From Ophioceras dolichostomum (lineage: Eukaryota; Ascomycota; Sordariomycetes; Magnaporthales; Ophioceraceae), in NCBI GenBank assembly GCA_003049485.1, contig PYST01000141.1:31884-95883 (forward strand): DNA of 64,000 nucleotides, in the 5' to 3' direction. Positions 53,732 to 64,000 of the stretch are shown here, in pieces. The notes under the pieces are model-generated. The model was given only the letters and a program-made list of their open reading frames with translations. It had not been told where the DNA came from and did no database searches. The first letter of the stretch is position 1, and each line of letters opens with the position of its first letter. The position numbers and the translations under genes are program-made.

Positions 53732-56700
53732 TCAGTCGCCGTTGTTGTTCGCGCTGGCCCCGAACATCAGGCCCAGGCAGTACGTCAGGCAGGACCCGGC
53801 CGTGAGGCCCTGGCCCAGCAGCGAGGGGACATCGCCAGTGAAGGGGGTCTGCCCGGGAGAGAGAGTGAAGCAGCCTGCGTTCTTGACCACGAACAGCACC
53901 TCGACGGTCTGGTTGGTGGCGGGGTCGACGTAGGTGAGCCTGGTGATGATGGCCAGGCCGGGCTCGATGGTGAACAGAGCGCTGAGGGTGGTCTCCTCGG
54001 GGAAAGCGACGGCGATAGTCGTGGTGGCTGTGCTTGTAGGCGAAGTCGTCGTCGGCTCAGTAGACCCAGGCGAGGTGGTGGTAGGAGGCTCTGTAGGCGA
54101 CGAGCCTGGAGGAGTTGAACCGGGTTCGGTAGGAGAGGATCCAGGAGGGGTTGAGCCGGGCTCAGTGGGAGATGAACCAGGCGGAGTTGAACCCGGCTCG
54201 GTAGGAGATGAACCAGGCGAAGAAGAGACAGGCGGGGTAAACCCAGTCTCGGAAGGCTCGGTCTCAGTCTCGGATGGTTCAGTTTCCGACGGCTCGGGCG
54301 GCTCAGTTTCCGATGGCTCAATCGCCGAACTGCCAGCGACAGTCGAGCTCGATGTGGGGACAGTTGATCCACCGGTTGAGTCGCCCCTGGGAGTAGGCGT
54401 GCTTTCTCCCGGAGCGGTGGTAGAGATAGAGCCTCCTCCAGGGACGGTCGAAGCCCCAGAGGGCTCGGCGGTACTGCCACCAGGGACAGTCGAGGCTTTA
54501 GACGGCTGGGCAGTGGTGCCAACAGGGACGGTGGAAGCCTCAGAAGGTTCGGCAGTGCTGCCGCCGGGGATCGTAGATGAGGGCTCAAGAGTAGTAGACC
54601 CAGCTTCAGGCACCGTGGAAGACCCGCCGGCGGGTTCGGTAGTGGACGGCTCAAGGGCAGTGGACCCGCCTCCTGGCTCAGAGGGGGAACCGCCAGGTGC
54701 AGTGGCCGATGGCTCTTCGGTGGAGCCACGTCCAGGGGCAGTCGACGACTCGGGCTCCGGCTCCGTGGTTGTTCCAGCGGCTGTGGTAACAGCAGTGGAC
54801 GGTACTGGCTCGCCAGTGCTTGACGGCTCGACCGTGGTGCTATGGACATCGACAGTGGAAGGAGGCTCACCTGTACTAGAGACGTCGACGGTGGACGAGG
54901 GCGGCTCAACAGTAGAGGAAGGGGGCTCAACCGTTGAGGAAGGCGGCGGAACCGTGCTTGAAACATCGATAGTTGATGAGGGGGGTTCGACCGTCGAAGA
55001 CGGAGGTTCAGCCGTGCTCGAAACATCGACGGTCGACGAGGGCGGCTCGACGGATGAGGAGGGAGCTTCAACAGTCGAGGATGGGGGCTCGAGCGTCGAA
55101 GAGGGAGGCTCAAGAGTCGATGATGGGGGCTCGACAGTCGACGAAGGAGGCTCGACGGTCGAAGAGGGGGGCTCAACAGTCGAAGAAGGAGGCTCAGCAG
55201 TCGAGGAGGGGGGCTCAGCCGTGCTGGAGACCTCGACGGTAGACGACGGGTGCTCGACAGTGCTGCTGGGCTCCATGGTGCTGCTAGGCTCGACCGTAGT
55301 GCTTCCCACCTCGGTGCTGCTACCAACGACTGTGCTGCTTGGCTCAACAGTGCTGCTGGGCTCGACAGTGCTACTGGGTTCAACCGTGCTGCTAGGCTCA
55401 ACTGTACTGCTGGGCTCAACTGTACTGCTTGGCTCAACCGTACTGCTAGGCTCAACCGTACTGCTAGGCTCGACAGTGCTGCTTGGCTCAACCGTACTGC
55501 TTAGCTCAACTGTGCTGCTAGGCTCCACAGTGCTGCTAGGTTCAACGGTGCTGCTAGGCTCAACAGTGCTGCTAGGTTCAACGGTGCTACTAGGCTCAAC
55601 AGTGCTGCTGACGACCTCAGAGCTGCTCACCACAGTCGACGATGGTTCAACAGTGCTGCTGACCTCAGAAGAGGAAGTCACCGGTCCGCCCGTGCAGCTG
55701 TAGGTCGGCAGCGGGGTGGCGGTGTACTTCACGCTGGAGGACTGAACCGCATTCGTCGGGACGGTGGACTTGGCGTAGACGAGATAGGTGTTAGTGCCGC
55801 CACCGCAAATCTCGAGCGCATTGCCCGAGTATGGCCTGTTGCAGTTTGCCATGGACGTAGTGCCGTGGGAGGTCGACGACGAGCCAACGCTTGCACAAGT
55901 CCTAGCGTGTTTAATTGTGGTTAGCGGGGCGGCCCTCATGTCCTCAGGCTCGTCCCCAACCCCATGTCGTTTCACATGGGAAGAAGACTGAGACTTACCC
56001 TCCGTTGCTTATCATGAAGAAGAGCCCACTGGCGCACTGAGCGGCACAAGCATTCAGGGTGCCGTCGCCGGCCGGCGTCGCCGTGGTGGAGGCGAAAATG
56101 TTGCCGATGGTGCCATCGTCGAAGCAGCCATACACATTCCAGGTGTCCGCGCCCACCGTCAGAGTTTGCACGAAGTCCGGGTTGGTTGCTGGCGCCACCT
56201 GAAACGAGCTGTAATCAGGAAGAGTAAAGCTGCCGCTGGGACCGGTGCGGAACTCGTTGGGAAGGGGCTCGCAGGTGAAGACGCCGGCAGTTGGTGGGCC
56301 GAGACCGGGCACACGCGGGATGTGGCAGCCGGTCAGGTCCGGGTTCATGTACACCGGGTAGACCTGCGCGCCTGCGTTACCACAGCAAATCCCCGTGTTG
56401 AGATCGCAAACGCCAGGAGTGCTTGAGACATCGAACGCATCATCATTAGCTAGAGAACAAGAGAGAGCAGGAGAAAGAGAGAAAGTGGAATTCGCAGATC
56501 ATGAGGCAGCGACTTACTTGAGAGTAGCGCAGTCAGAGTTACAGTTGGTGTTGCTCGAGGGGTCGATCTGGTAAGAGTTGGCGCCAAAAGCCTGGCCACA
56601 GGTGCAGCGCACACCATTGTACGAGTTGCTGTTTGCGTGATAAGGTCGGGTCAGCCGAATCCTCCTGAACATGCCTGATCATAGTGGTTTACCAGAATCT

Positions 56701-57401
56701 CAGACTTACCCGCAGCCGTTGTCAGTGCCGGAAACGTGAGCCACAGCATGAGCCAGAGCGTAGCCCTTCGCAGCACAGAAGTCAAAGCAGTTGGCCATGC
56801 TGGTGGCGCAGCCAGTGCTGGTGGCGCAGCCAGTGCTGGTGTCGTCTTCAGTAGGGTAGTTCGGCTGGACGAAGCAGCCAAGCAGATCATAGCCCGTGTC
56901 CATCGTGCCAGCGCCGGTAGCCGTGTTGACCACGCTCTGATCGACGAATGTCTCGTCGACGTAGACGTAGCTCTCCGAGCCGCCACCGCAGAACTGAGTG
57001 AAGTCGCCAGGGTACCTGACATTGCAGCTGGAGCCATCGGCAGAAACCGTCGGCGCCTGGGTGCCGCAGTAGCAGTTGCCGTTACGCAGCGAGGCCATCT
57101 TGAAACCGTGGGACCGACACGCGATTGAGCACTGGTATGGCACCACCGTGATGTCCCATTGAGTGTCCTGGAACCAGTTCTGCGCCTGTCGGCCGGGGTT
57201 GTCACGAGGCACCCACGTCGACGGGCTAAACCCGAACACCAGGCCCATCAGGGCGCCGGATGTGAAGCATCCGAGATGACGGAAGTCGTTGCCAGAACAG
57301 GTGTCACTGCTGAACCCACCGAAGTAGCCCTGCGCGTCCGCGTAGCCTGCGAGGCCGGCGAGCACGAGGGCCGCCACCCTGCCTCTCCCGGGGCGCACCA
57401 T
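53732..57401 (-). CDS. Giant WSC-domain, Ser/Thr/Pro-repeat cell-surface protein (ends at TGA inside the fourth WSC module)
   Basis: Exons 57401-56710, 56628-56518, 56421-55999 and 55901 onward (open to TGA 53734-53732); donors are GTAAGT and phases fit. The open part encodes 1131 residues. A signal peptide is at 1-23 (RVAALVLAGLAGYADA). WSC modules bind wall carbohydrate in fungal stress sensors and glucan-binding proteins. WSC1 is at about 40-155 (HLGCFTSG, NGNCYCGTQ, QFCGGGSESYVYV). WSC2 is at about 170-268 (LLGCFVQPN, RCTCGQAFG). WSC3 is at about 365-455 (NVYGCFDDG, LEICGGGTNTYLVY). A stalk of about 600 residues of Ser/Thr/Pro follows, made of VEPSST hexamers, VEPPSST heptamers and a 12-residue PTEPGSTPPGSS unit; such stalks are heavily O-glycosylated. 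WSC4 begins with CFTLSP and SCLTYCLGLMFG and is cut by TGA where CxCG should occur. No TM segment is present, so it is probably a secreted wall protein. Confidence 0.8.
54111..54218 (-). repeat. 36 bp coding tandem repeat, 3 copies
   Basis: Three 36 bp units encode the dodecapeptide PTEPGSTPPGSS in the C-terminal half of the WSC-protein stalk. Confidence 0.85.
54850..55250 (-). repeat. 21 bp coding repeat block (VEPPSST heptapeptide)
   Basis: About 15 degenerate 21 bp units encode VEPPSST and variants (AEPPSST, LEPPSST, VDVSST). The Pro-Pro spacing differs from the neighbouring 18 bp block, so the two blocks expanded separately. Confidence 0.85.
55254..55615 (-). repeat. 18 bp coding repeat block (VEPSST hexapeptide)
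   Basis: About 17-19 units of 18 bp encode VEPSST, with near-identical copies in the middle, followed by slightly diverged copies (VVSSSE, VGSSTE). The high identity suggests recent expansion and likely length variation between strains. Confidence 0.9.
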
Positions 57402-59123
57402 CTCGAGTCCTCGTTGCCGAAGACGGACTCTTGCGACCAGTAGAGGATGGGCTGTGAGGCTAGGTAGGGTTCAACGAGAGAACGAATGGTTAAGGGTAGT
57501 TGCAACACAACAAATAACAGGCAAGAAAAGAGATTGACAAGAGAATGAAAGCAGATCCAGAGACTGGAAGCAACAGTTCACACACAAATGGAACTCGAAC
57601 GACCGGAGGACAAGTTGGATGCTCTAGGGGTTAAGGAAAAGAAAAGGACAGAGAAGCAACTTTGGACAGAACCGGGCATCGTGCGAGTATTTGAAGAGAG
57701 CCATCTGCCCTGCCAGCTGCCCTCCTCCTCCTACCTGCCTTCGATCCTGGTGCGCCTTCGTCGCGCTCCCGCGCCACCGCGACGTACTCGATCGACTCGC
57801 AATCCGGACGTGGGACAAGCAAAACGGGAAACGGGTCGGTGTGTTGTGACTTACCATCTGGCCCTGCTGGAATGGTGCGAGATACCATGGGATGCCACTG
57901 GCAGAGACCAAACGATCTCGCGCGATCAGTCATCGCCGTGGATTCTTGGATTTTTGCTGGGTTTTGCTGGCTCGGTCAAACAGCATCATTTGGCATCCAG
58001 GTCAATGTCTTACAGCTTGAAAAAAGCGCTTGCTATTGGCAGGCTCCGGAAATGTTGACAGCTAGATGCGTTCTTGCTGGCGGCCATCTTTCGTGGGAAA
58101 TTCTGTGGAGGCGAAGCGAAGGGCAAGAGAGACATCCCCTAAAATGAGAGATCTCCCACCTCATTCCAAGACTTGCTTCTCCGCTACCTCCTGTTGAGGA
58201 GCGTCCACCTCGCGGAATGATTGACTGGTTGCAACTAAAACAGAAGTCAGTCTGGCTGCTCCGAAGGAAAATTGAGAATCGCAATCAGTCGCGTTGCAGT
58301 GAAGAACATGGATCAGGCTCACCAGACGTTGTGGCCTCAGGCAAGGAAGAATGCCACACACGCTTTTGGATGTTGTTTGGATGTCGTTCGTACCAACCTT
58401 TCCATACCTACGTCTGGGTAGCTCAGAAAAGTCTTCCCAACCACTCCCGATCTGCAGAGCAAGCTGGACTGGCATGCCATACTCTGGATCAGTATCCGAA
58501 CAGCGGCTTGCTTGCTTCTCCTCAACCCCTCGCTCCTAGTCCATTCCACACTCTCTCCCTAGTCCAATTTCCGACCCGCCATGTCCTTCAACAGGCGCGT
58601 GCAACCATTGAGAAAACGTCACGTAGACACCAGACTCGATCCTTTGATGTACAGCTTGTATGTTCTTTACGGAAGGTTTATCTTCTTCGCCAGCCCAGGT
58701 CCTGTAGACAAAAGTAGACAAGAAGAGCAGCATACCAAGTGGGCACCTAGGGAAAGACAAGAAAATGGCGACAAGAGAGAAGCCAACACCACCGTCATAC
58801 TCCTTCCTCACACCAAGACCGGCAGTGGAGAGACAAACAGAGACGCACGGGGGGAAATATAGCAATCAGGACTCGGTGTGACGATGACACATACGGGAAA
58901 ACAGAGGGTAGTGGATCGGGTAGCGGACACTGACAAACAGTTCACCAACCACCTCAGAGGAGAACGTCGGGGATGAAAACAAAAAAATACGAACTGCTGC
59001 TGATACCTGAGTAGCGAGACACCGGCGCAAGCGGAGGTACGGGGAACAAGGAGGACAAACCCAACCCCCATCCAACGTCCCATCACATCCCATCACATCA
59101 CATCATACCCTCAAACCTCCTCC
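57402..59123. other. Intergenic region, no supported gene
   Basis: It holds the promoter of the WSC gene on one side and the 3' flank of the Rab GAP gene on the other. Short ORFs (for example 57588-58058, plus) have no recognisable product. CATCACATC repeats occur near 59083-59105. Confidence 0.4.
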
Positions 59124-62100
59124 TTACCCCTCAAACTCTACGATGCGCTGCGTGGCCGCCGACGAAGATGACGAGCCCTGACCTGAAGACCCAACCCCGC
59201 CCGTACGTCTAACTGGCTGTCCCATCGCGCCGCCGCCGCCAGCCTCCCCATCCCCATCCCCTCCCTCATCCGCAGCCTCGGCATCAGCACCGTCGAGCAG
59301 GTCCCGATCAGAGGACCGCACGCTCCTAGCGCCGCTCGACGCGCCTCCGCCAGCGCGAGAGGTCCCTCCCGCGCTCCGCGGCGCCCCCACATCGTCCTCG
59401 TCATCATCGTCCTCGTCCCTCTGCTGCTGCCCGCTATGCTGATGCGGCGTCGCGTTCATCTCCAGCTCCCGCTGCGCCTCCTCCATGCGCCTCCTCACCT
59501 CGGCCGCGACGCGCATCCCGTCCGTGACGATATTGTCCAGCACTCCCCGGATGCCCCTCGTGGCGCCCACGAGGCCCGGCGGTCCGCCGCCTCCAGGACC
59601 AGAACCAGGGCCACCACTCCCACTTCCTCCCGGTCCGCCTCTGATTCCCGCTCCTACTCCGCCAACGGCTCCAGCGGCAGTAGCCCCAGCAGCACCAAAC
59701 GCCGCGGCGGCCGCGCGTCCCGCGCCGAAGCCGATGCTGCTGAAGGTCGTGAGCGTCGAGGAGGACGCACTGTGGCTAACACCACCACCGCCATTATTGC
59801 TGCTCGCGCTGGGAAGCCCGTCGATGATGTGGAACGACACGGGGAAGGACGACTCGAAGAACTGCTCGAGCAGCTCGTCGGCGAGGACCACCATGCGGAA
59901 GGTCGGCAGCGTGATGTGCAGCGGGTTGTTGGGGTCGAGCGCCACGTTGGCGGCCGCTTCAGACTGCGCCTTGGAGACCTTGCGGTTTTCCGGTTGTCCC
60001 GCTGCTTCCGCTGCCGCTGGCCTCTTGGCCGGCGTGAGCTTCGGGCTACCGGTGGGCGAGTGCATGGCTAGAAGGTCATCTTCGTCATCGTCCTCATCGT
60101 CGTCGTCGTCTCCTATGGCAAACGTGCTGGGATCCGCTAGCCCGGGGGACGAAACGTTGTAATCGGCCGCCGTCGTTCCACCTCTTCCTTTCTTTTCCTT
60201 ATCCTCTGTTCCATCGTCCGCGTCTATGTCTATCAAGTCGGCTTCCTTAGTTGATGCAGCTGCCGCTGCGGCAGTCGCGCCCTTGTTCTGAGGGTGGTCC
60301 GGATCGGCATACTCAAAGCACCTCCTTATGAATGCACTGATGCTGCCCAAGAACCTCTCGTTGACCGTCGCGCCGCCGGCGCCGCTACCAGTGCCATGAG
60401 GGCTGGTGGCATCCCCTCCGGCCACCTGGTGTTCGACATAGCCTCCTCCATTGAGCGCCGAGGTGGAAGCCGAGGGACTGAGCGTGCCCTCCAGTCCTCG
60501 TCGGGAGAGGAACAGCAGTGCCTCCGAAATCCTGAGGATGCCCTCGCGGTCGACCTTGCCGTCGCCGCGGTCGTCGTAAAGCTCGAACAGATAGGTGATG
60601 GTGCCCATGATGTCGCGCTTCCCCTTTATGCGGGCCATGCCCGTGACCACATTTTGGAGCGTCAGCGCCCCGGCTGAGTCGACGTCCCACTTGCGGAACA
60701 GCCGCTGCAGGAACTCGTGGTCCGCCGGCTCCGGCCCGCTACCCCACACCGAGAGTTTGTTGCTGTCGGACGACTTCTTGCCGTTGTTAAAGTACTTGTC
60801 CTTGTCCGGGAACGTGTCCCGCCGAGGGGTAGGTGAAGAGTCTGAGATGGCCCACTTCGCCATGGCGGCCAGGAACTCGCGGAAGGCCGCGTAGTCCATC
60901 AGGCTGGTGCTCGCGCCCAGGCCGACGCGGCCCTTCTCGACCTCCTGTTGCTGGTGGGAGTGGGCGTGTTGCAGCCGAGGACGGTTGGCTTTAGCACGCC
61001 GCTGGACCTCCTCCTGCATGGCCTGCTCTCGCTGCTGCCTCTCGTAAAGGACGGTGTAGAACCGGTCGTACAGGGCGCCCAGCTCGTCGGGCGTTAGGAG
61101 CTTGCTGTCTGGGCCCAAGTTCCGGATGGCGGTACGCTTCGCGAAGCTCTCAATGTTATTGAGCACCGCATCCTTGTTCTTCAGACGCAGCTCAGTGATA
61201 CTAGCATGGGTGATGCCTGAGAACTCTTTGAACGCAACCACCATGAGCTCCTGGAACCTCGTGACCGCCCGGAGCTTGGGGTTTTCCGATTTGGGGTGCG
61301 CAGACTCGTCCAGCCGAGCGAAGTATGACTTGAGCACAGAAATAAACGCGCCGTCATCGGTCGCGTCTAGCAGCTCTTCACCGTTGATCCGGAGGATGGC
61401 CAGTCCAACCTGGAAAAGTACCTTAGGTCCCTCCACGAAGAAGACGTCGAGGACCCTGAAGGCGAACACTAACGGCATCGAGTTGATGTACAGAGAAAGG
61501 AACCACGGCAGGGAAACTACTGATAGTTGCACGTCGCTCTTCACGAGGTGCTCCCACAGAATGGGCATGGTCCGCTCCACTAGCGACTCGAAAACCTTCT
61601 GGTCGAGGAGCGTGCCGTACATGGTGGTCGAGTAGTAGCCGGGCACGAGGCGGTCGCACAGGGCGGAGAGCAGGAAGAAGGCCTGGACCTCGGACATGTA
61701 GATCAGCAGCGCGGCGACCACGATATTCATGGCCTGGCAGTAGCCCACGTCGGCGTTGACCCAGCTGTAGGCTGTCAAGACCCTCCGCAGCCGCTCGATG
61801 CCGGCCTCATCCTGAAAGCCCGGGTACTCAGGCAGGCTGCGGTTCAGGTCCTTCTCGATCTCGTCGATGGCGAGTGATTCCTGGCCGGAGAACTTGGCCA
61901 GCGTGTCCGTGTAGAGGTTGGGGTTCTCGAGACGCAGATACATCGACCCCGAAGTAAGCTCCCAAATCTCGCCACGTAACCTGTTGGGCAGGCCGACGCG
62001 GATCAGCTTGTGGAATGTCGGCTGTCGTATCAGGGTCATGTTCCTGCCGTTGTCCCTGAGGTACTCGGCCCATAGTCGCATCTTGGCTCGATCTCGGAGC

Positions 62101-62977
62101 TTCTTGGGGTCGCCAGGATATCGAAACATGAGGCCGAGTCCGACGTCAGGGGGAGCGCTGTTCTTCTGGTCGTCCGGTCGCAGGAGGTGCTCCGAGTAGC
62201 ACTCAGCCGTGACCTTCTTGAGCTTGGCCACGTTGCCGACGCCCGCCCGCAGCCCCTTCTTCAGGCCATCGCAAAACCGCTCGCATGCTTGTCGGGAGCC
62301 CGCCAGCTGGATCGTGATCCGTTGTTCCCGGAAATCCTTTCTAGCCTCCTTAGGAGCGTTCTTGTCCTTTCCAGAGTCTTGTAGTTGACCATTCCATGTG
62401 GTGATGGCTAGGGCGAACTATGAACCATGTGGGTGATCTAGTTAGCTCAGTGTGCTCAGGTCTCAGCTCTAATAACCACCAAATACACACTAGTGGTGCC
62501 GTTCGGACCAACACAAGAGAGCTCCAGGGCCATGTTGCTGGTATACGTTCATACCTGGTAATTCTGACTGTTCAGGCGCTCCACCTTGCGGATGGAGCAT
62601 AGCGGAAAAGTGAATCCATTGCCACTGGGTCCGCCACCATGTGTTTGTCCAGTGAAAATGGACGAGCTTGAGGTGGTTGCGGTCTGCAAAAAGCTCGATG
62701 CCGTGGTCGAGAAGCAGATGTAGGCCTCGGAAAGGTGCAGCCTCCCGATATAGTGCCAGCCCATGTCCTGGGCCTTCTCGCCCTGGGTCACATTGGAAGG
62801 CGGGATGGTCAACTCGGCCGGGATCTCGTAAAGCGGGTGCTGCGAGGAGGGGAGCCGGAATTGGTTCTGAAATAGCGTCGCCTTGGACGGGTTCTTGTCG
62901 GACTGGCTGAGGTTCAGGCCTTGGGTCGGGTCGAGCAGCTCCTGTGCCTTCTGCACGAAGCTCGAGATGCTCCACAT
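59124..62977 (-). CDS. MDR1: Rab GTPase-activating protein with GRAM, TBC and EF-hand (Mdr1/Gyp2-like)
   Basis: It activates GTP hydrolysis on Rab/Ypt GTPases in membrane trafficking. Exon 1 is 62977-62555 and exon 2 is 62417-59124 (donor GTATGA, CTAAC branch, acceptor CATAG), 1238 residues. An N-terminal GRAM domain at about 35-195 is shown by HYIGRLHLSEAYICFST, SIRKVERLNSQNYQ-FALAITTW and RFTIQLAG-like sequence. The TBC domain is at about 280-490 and starts VGLPNRLRGEIWELTSG. Its catalytic Arg finger is in IEKDLNR (about residue 334) and the Gln finger in GYCQAMN (about 369), so the GAP looks active. An EF-hand pair lies at about 715-770 (LYDDRGDGKVDREG). The last 350 residues are low-complexity Gly/Ala/Ser/Asp and likely disordered. 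The domain order GRAM-TBC-EF matches yeast Mdr1/Gyp2, which is shorter (about 950). Confidence 0.92.
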
Positions 62978-64000
62978 GGCTGCCGTCTCGCGATGACAAA
63001 GTGACGACGTCGAAGGCTTCGTTCGGTCGAGGTCATGACCTCAGGGACGACGAGAAGACGAGATGGCGTTACGATGAAGCGAGAGACTGTGCCGATGGAG
63101 CCGCAACGGGAGGGGTAGGGTTCGGCAACGAGGAGGTTCGCGGCTAGCCGTGAGGCAACGTCGATTCAGATCATGGATGAAGGATTGCAGGAGTCGGCGA
63201 GGCAGTAATCACGGTGTAGGGGGGAGGACGTGACAAGGTAAGGTACGGTATGTAAGCAGAAGGGACTTAGAAAGCGCGTCTAATCTTGAAAATCAAAGAA
63301 TTTGAAAAGTTGGGAGCGTTCGTCGAGGTCGTCGTCGTCCTCCTCGCCGCCGTCGTTTCGACGATGTCGGTCCGTCTTTCAGCTGGGCTTTGGTTCGGAG
63401 CGCGGCGGAGGCGGACACTCTGAACTGTCTGTGGATGAACGAACGTGGGGAGCTTCGTGCTGAGCTGACATGCACAAGCCCCTGCCTCCGCCGGGCTGCA
63501 GCTCCACAACCCACCACCAAAAGAGGCGTCGCGTGCGGCACACAGTGCCAACACCCAATCGTAAAAGACGCCCTAAAGGCTGTCAGCAACGAGGGCAAGA
63601 GCGGGCTAGATCGACCACAGCAAACGAAGACAAGCCCGGCCTATCATATAGCCCTATAATATGACCAATTCCAAGGTATCTGTCTACTGTATGAATTGGA
63701 GCTCTGCACTGAGAGATCTACTCTTATCTATCAACAGTGCTATCCAGTGGTTCCTTCCTCGTGCTGTAAGCAGTCTGAGGATCTTCTCGCGTTTCAGAGC
63801 CCTGCAGAATCTTGTCATCCACAAGGCGACACGCGTGTGATGAGTCTGTCCCTCTGACAACTCTAGCAGAGATTGTTTGTTGGCAAGTTTATGTCCTGCT
63901 TGAATTCGAAGAATGTGTGGCTACAATGACTGGACGGCAATCTTCCAGCCTCATTTATGATGTTTTTTCCTTTCCTGTGCTGATGCAGTCAGTTCCAACC
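62978..64000. other. Terminal intergenic region, no supported gene
   Basis: 5' flank of the Rab GAP gene. It includes a GTC-rich trinucleotide stretch at about 63317-63360 and AT-rich sequence to the window end. No gene or RNA was recognised. Confidence 0.4.

Noticed and set aside
53732..53734. Selenocysteine insertion at the TGA
   Set aside because: TGA at a Cys position is suggestive, but ascomycetes are not known to have selenocysteine machinery, and the WSC cysteine is structural, not redox-active. A nonsense change or error is simpler.
53734..53801. A short intron that would splice out the TGA (GTACTG donor, CCCAG acceptor)
   Set aside because: The 68 nt length shifts the frame and would delete the conserved part of the WSC module; no CTAAC branch site is present.
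54850..55615. CRISPR-like array
   Set aside because: The regular 18 and 21 bp repeats have no unique spacers and are in-frame coding repeats of a fungal surface protein.
53934..55703. 589-codon plus-strand ORF opposite the WSC stalk
   Set aside because: It is the antisense of the Ser/Thr/Pro repeats and consists only of repeated Gly/Ser/Leu patterns; the minus strand has the signal peptide, WSC modules and splice sites.

Overview
The window is nuclear DNA of a filamentous ascomycete (Pezizomycotina, most likely a Sordariomycete). The reasons are GC-rich coding exons, short introns with GTATGT/GTAAGT donors and a CTAAC branch site 10-25 nt before the acceptor, roughly 3 kb gene spacing with long gene-poor stretches, fungus-specific families (WSC proteins, F-box proteins, DHA1-type MFS, STAND-type N-terminal domains), and orthologues of yeast Rrp40, Ssz1, Pop1, Pdh1, Lsb1/Pin3 and Mdr1/Gyp2. 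No rRNA, CRISPR array or intact transposon was seen. The species cannot be named from the sequence alone.

Left part (1-30 kb), mostly housekeeping. RRP40 (exosome cap subunit, cut by the window edge) and SSZ1 (Hsp70 of the ribosome-associated complex) diverge from a 353 bp intergenic region. They are followed by an NT-C2 domain protein with a 24 nt microexon, the RNase P/MRP scaffold POP1, an RBR-type E3 ubiquitin ligase, a small membrane-anchored protein, an MFS transporter, a tRNA-Glu(CTC) gene with its Pol III terminator, and mitochondrial 2-methylcitrate dehydratase.

Middle part (30-50 kb), accessory in character. It holds an F-box gene broken by three in-frame stops, an Lsb1/Pin3-like SH3 protein, a HeLo-like/STAND-type N-terminal protein with a Pro-rich linker and a predicted propeller but no nucleotide-binding module, a secreted M24 peptidase-like protein, a short F-box protein, two ORFs that overlap by ATGA at a C6 run (the second carries a 30 bp coding minisatellite), and a large four-TM glycoprotein whose 3' end overlaps a convergent Cys-rich GPI-anchored protein.

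Right part (50-64 kb). A small proline-tailed protein lies behind a clear TATA box. Next is a giant minus-strand WSC-domain cell-surface gene (four WSC modules, long Ser/Thr/Pro repeat stalk, extra secreted C-terminal module) spread over six exons and interrupted by one in-frame TGA exactly where the fourth WSC module should carry a conserved Cys. Last is an Mdr1/Gyp2-like GRAM-TBC-EF-hand Rab GAP.

Exon boundaries were inferred by eye from reading frame, splice signals and family similarity. No alignment or database search was run. The most interesting items are the interrupted WSC giant, the F-box pseudogene whose stops all fit C-to-T changes, the ATGA/C6 ORF pair, the NOD-less STAND-like protein, and dispersed GGTAGGTACCTACC-type palindromes between genes.
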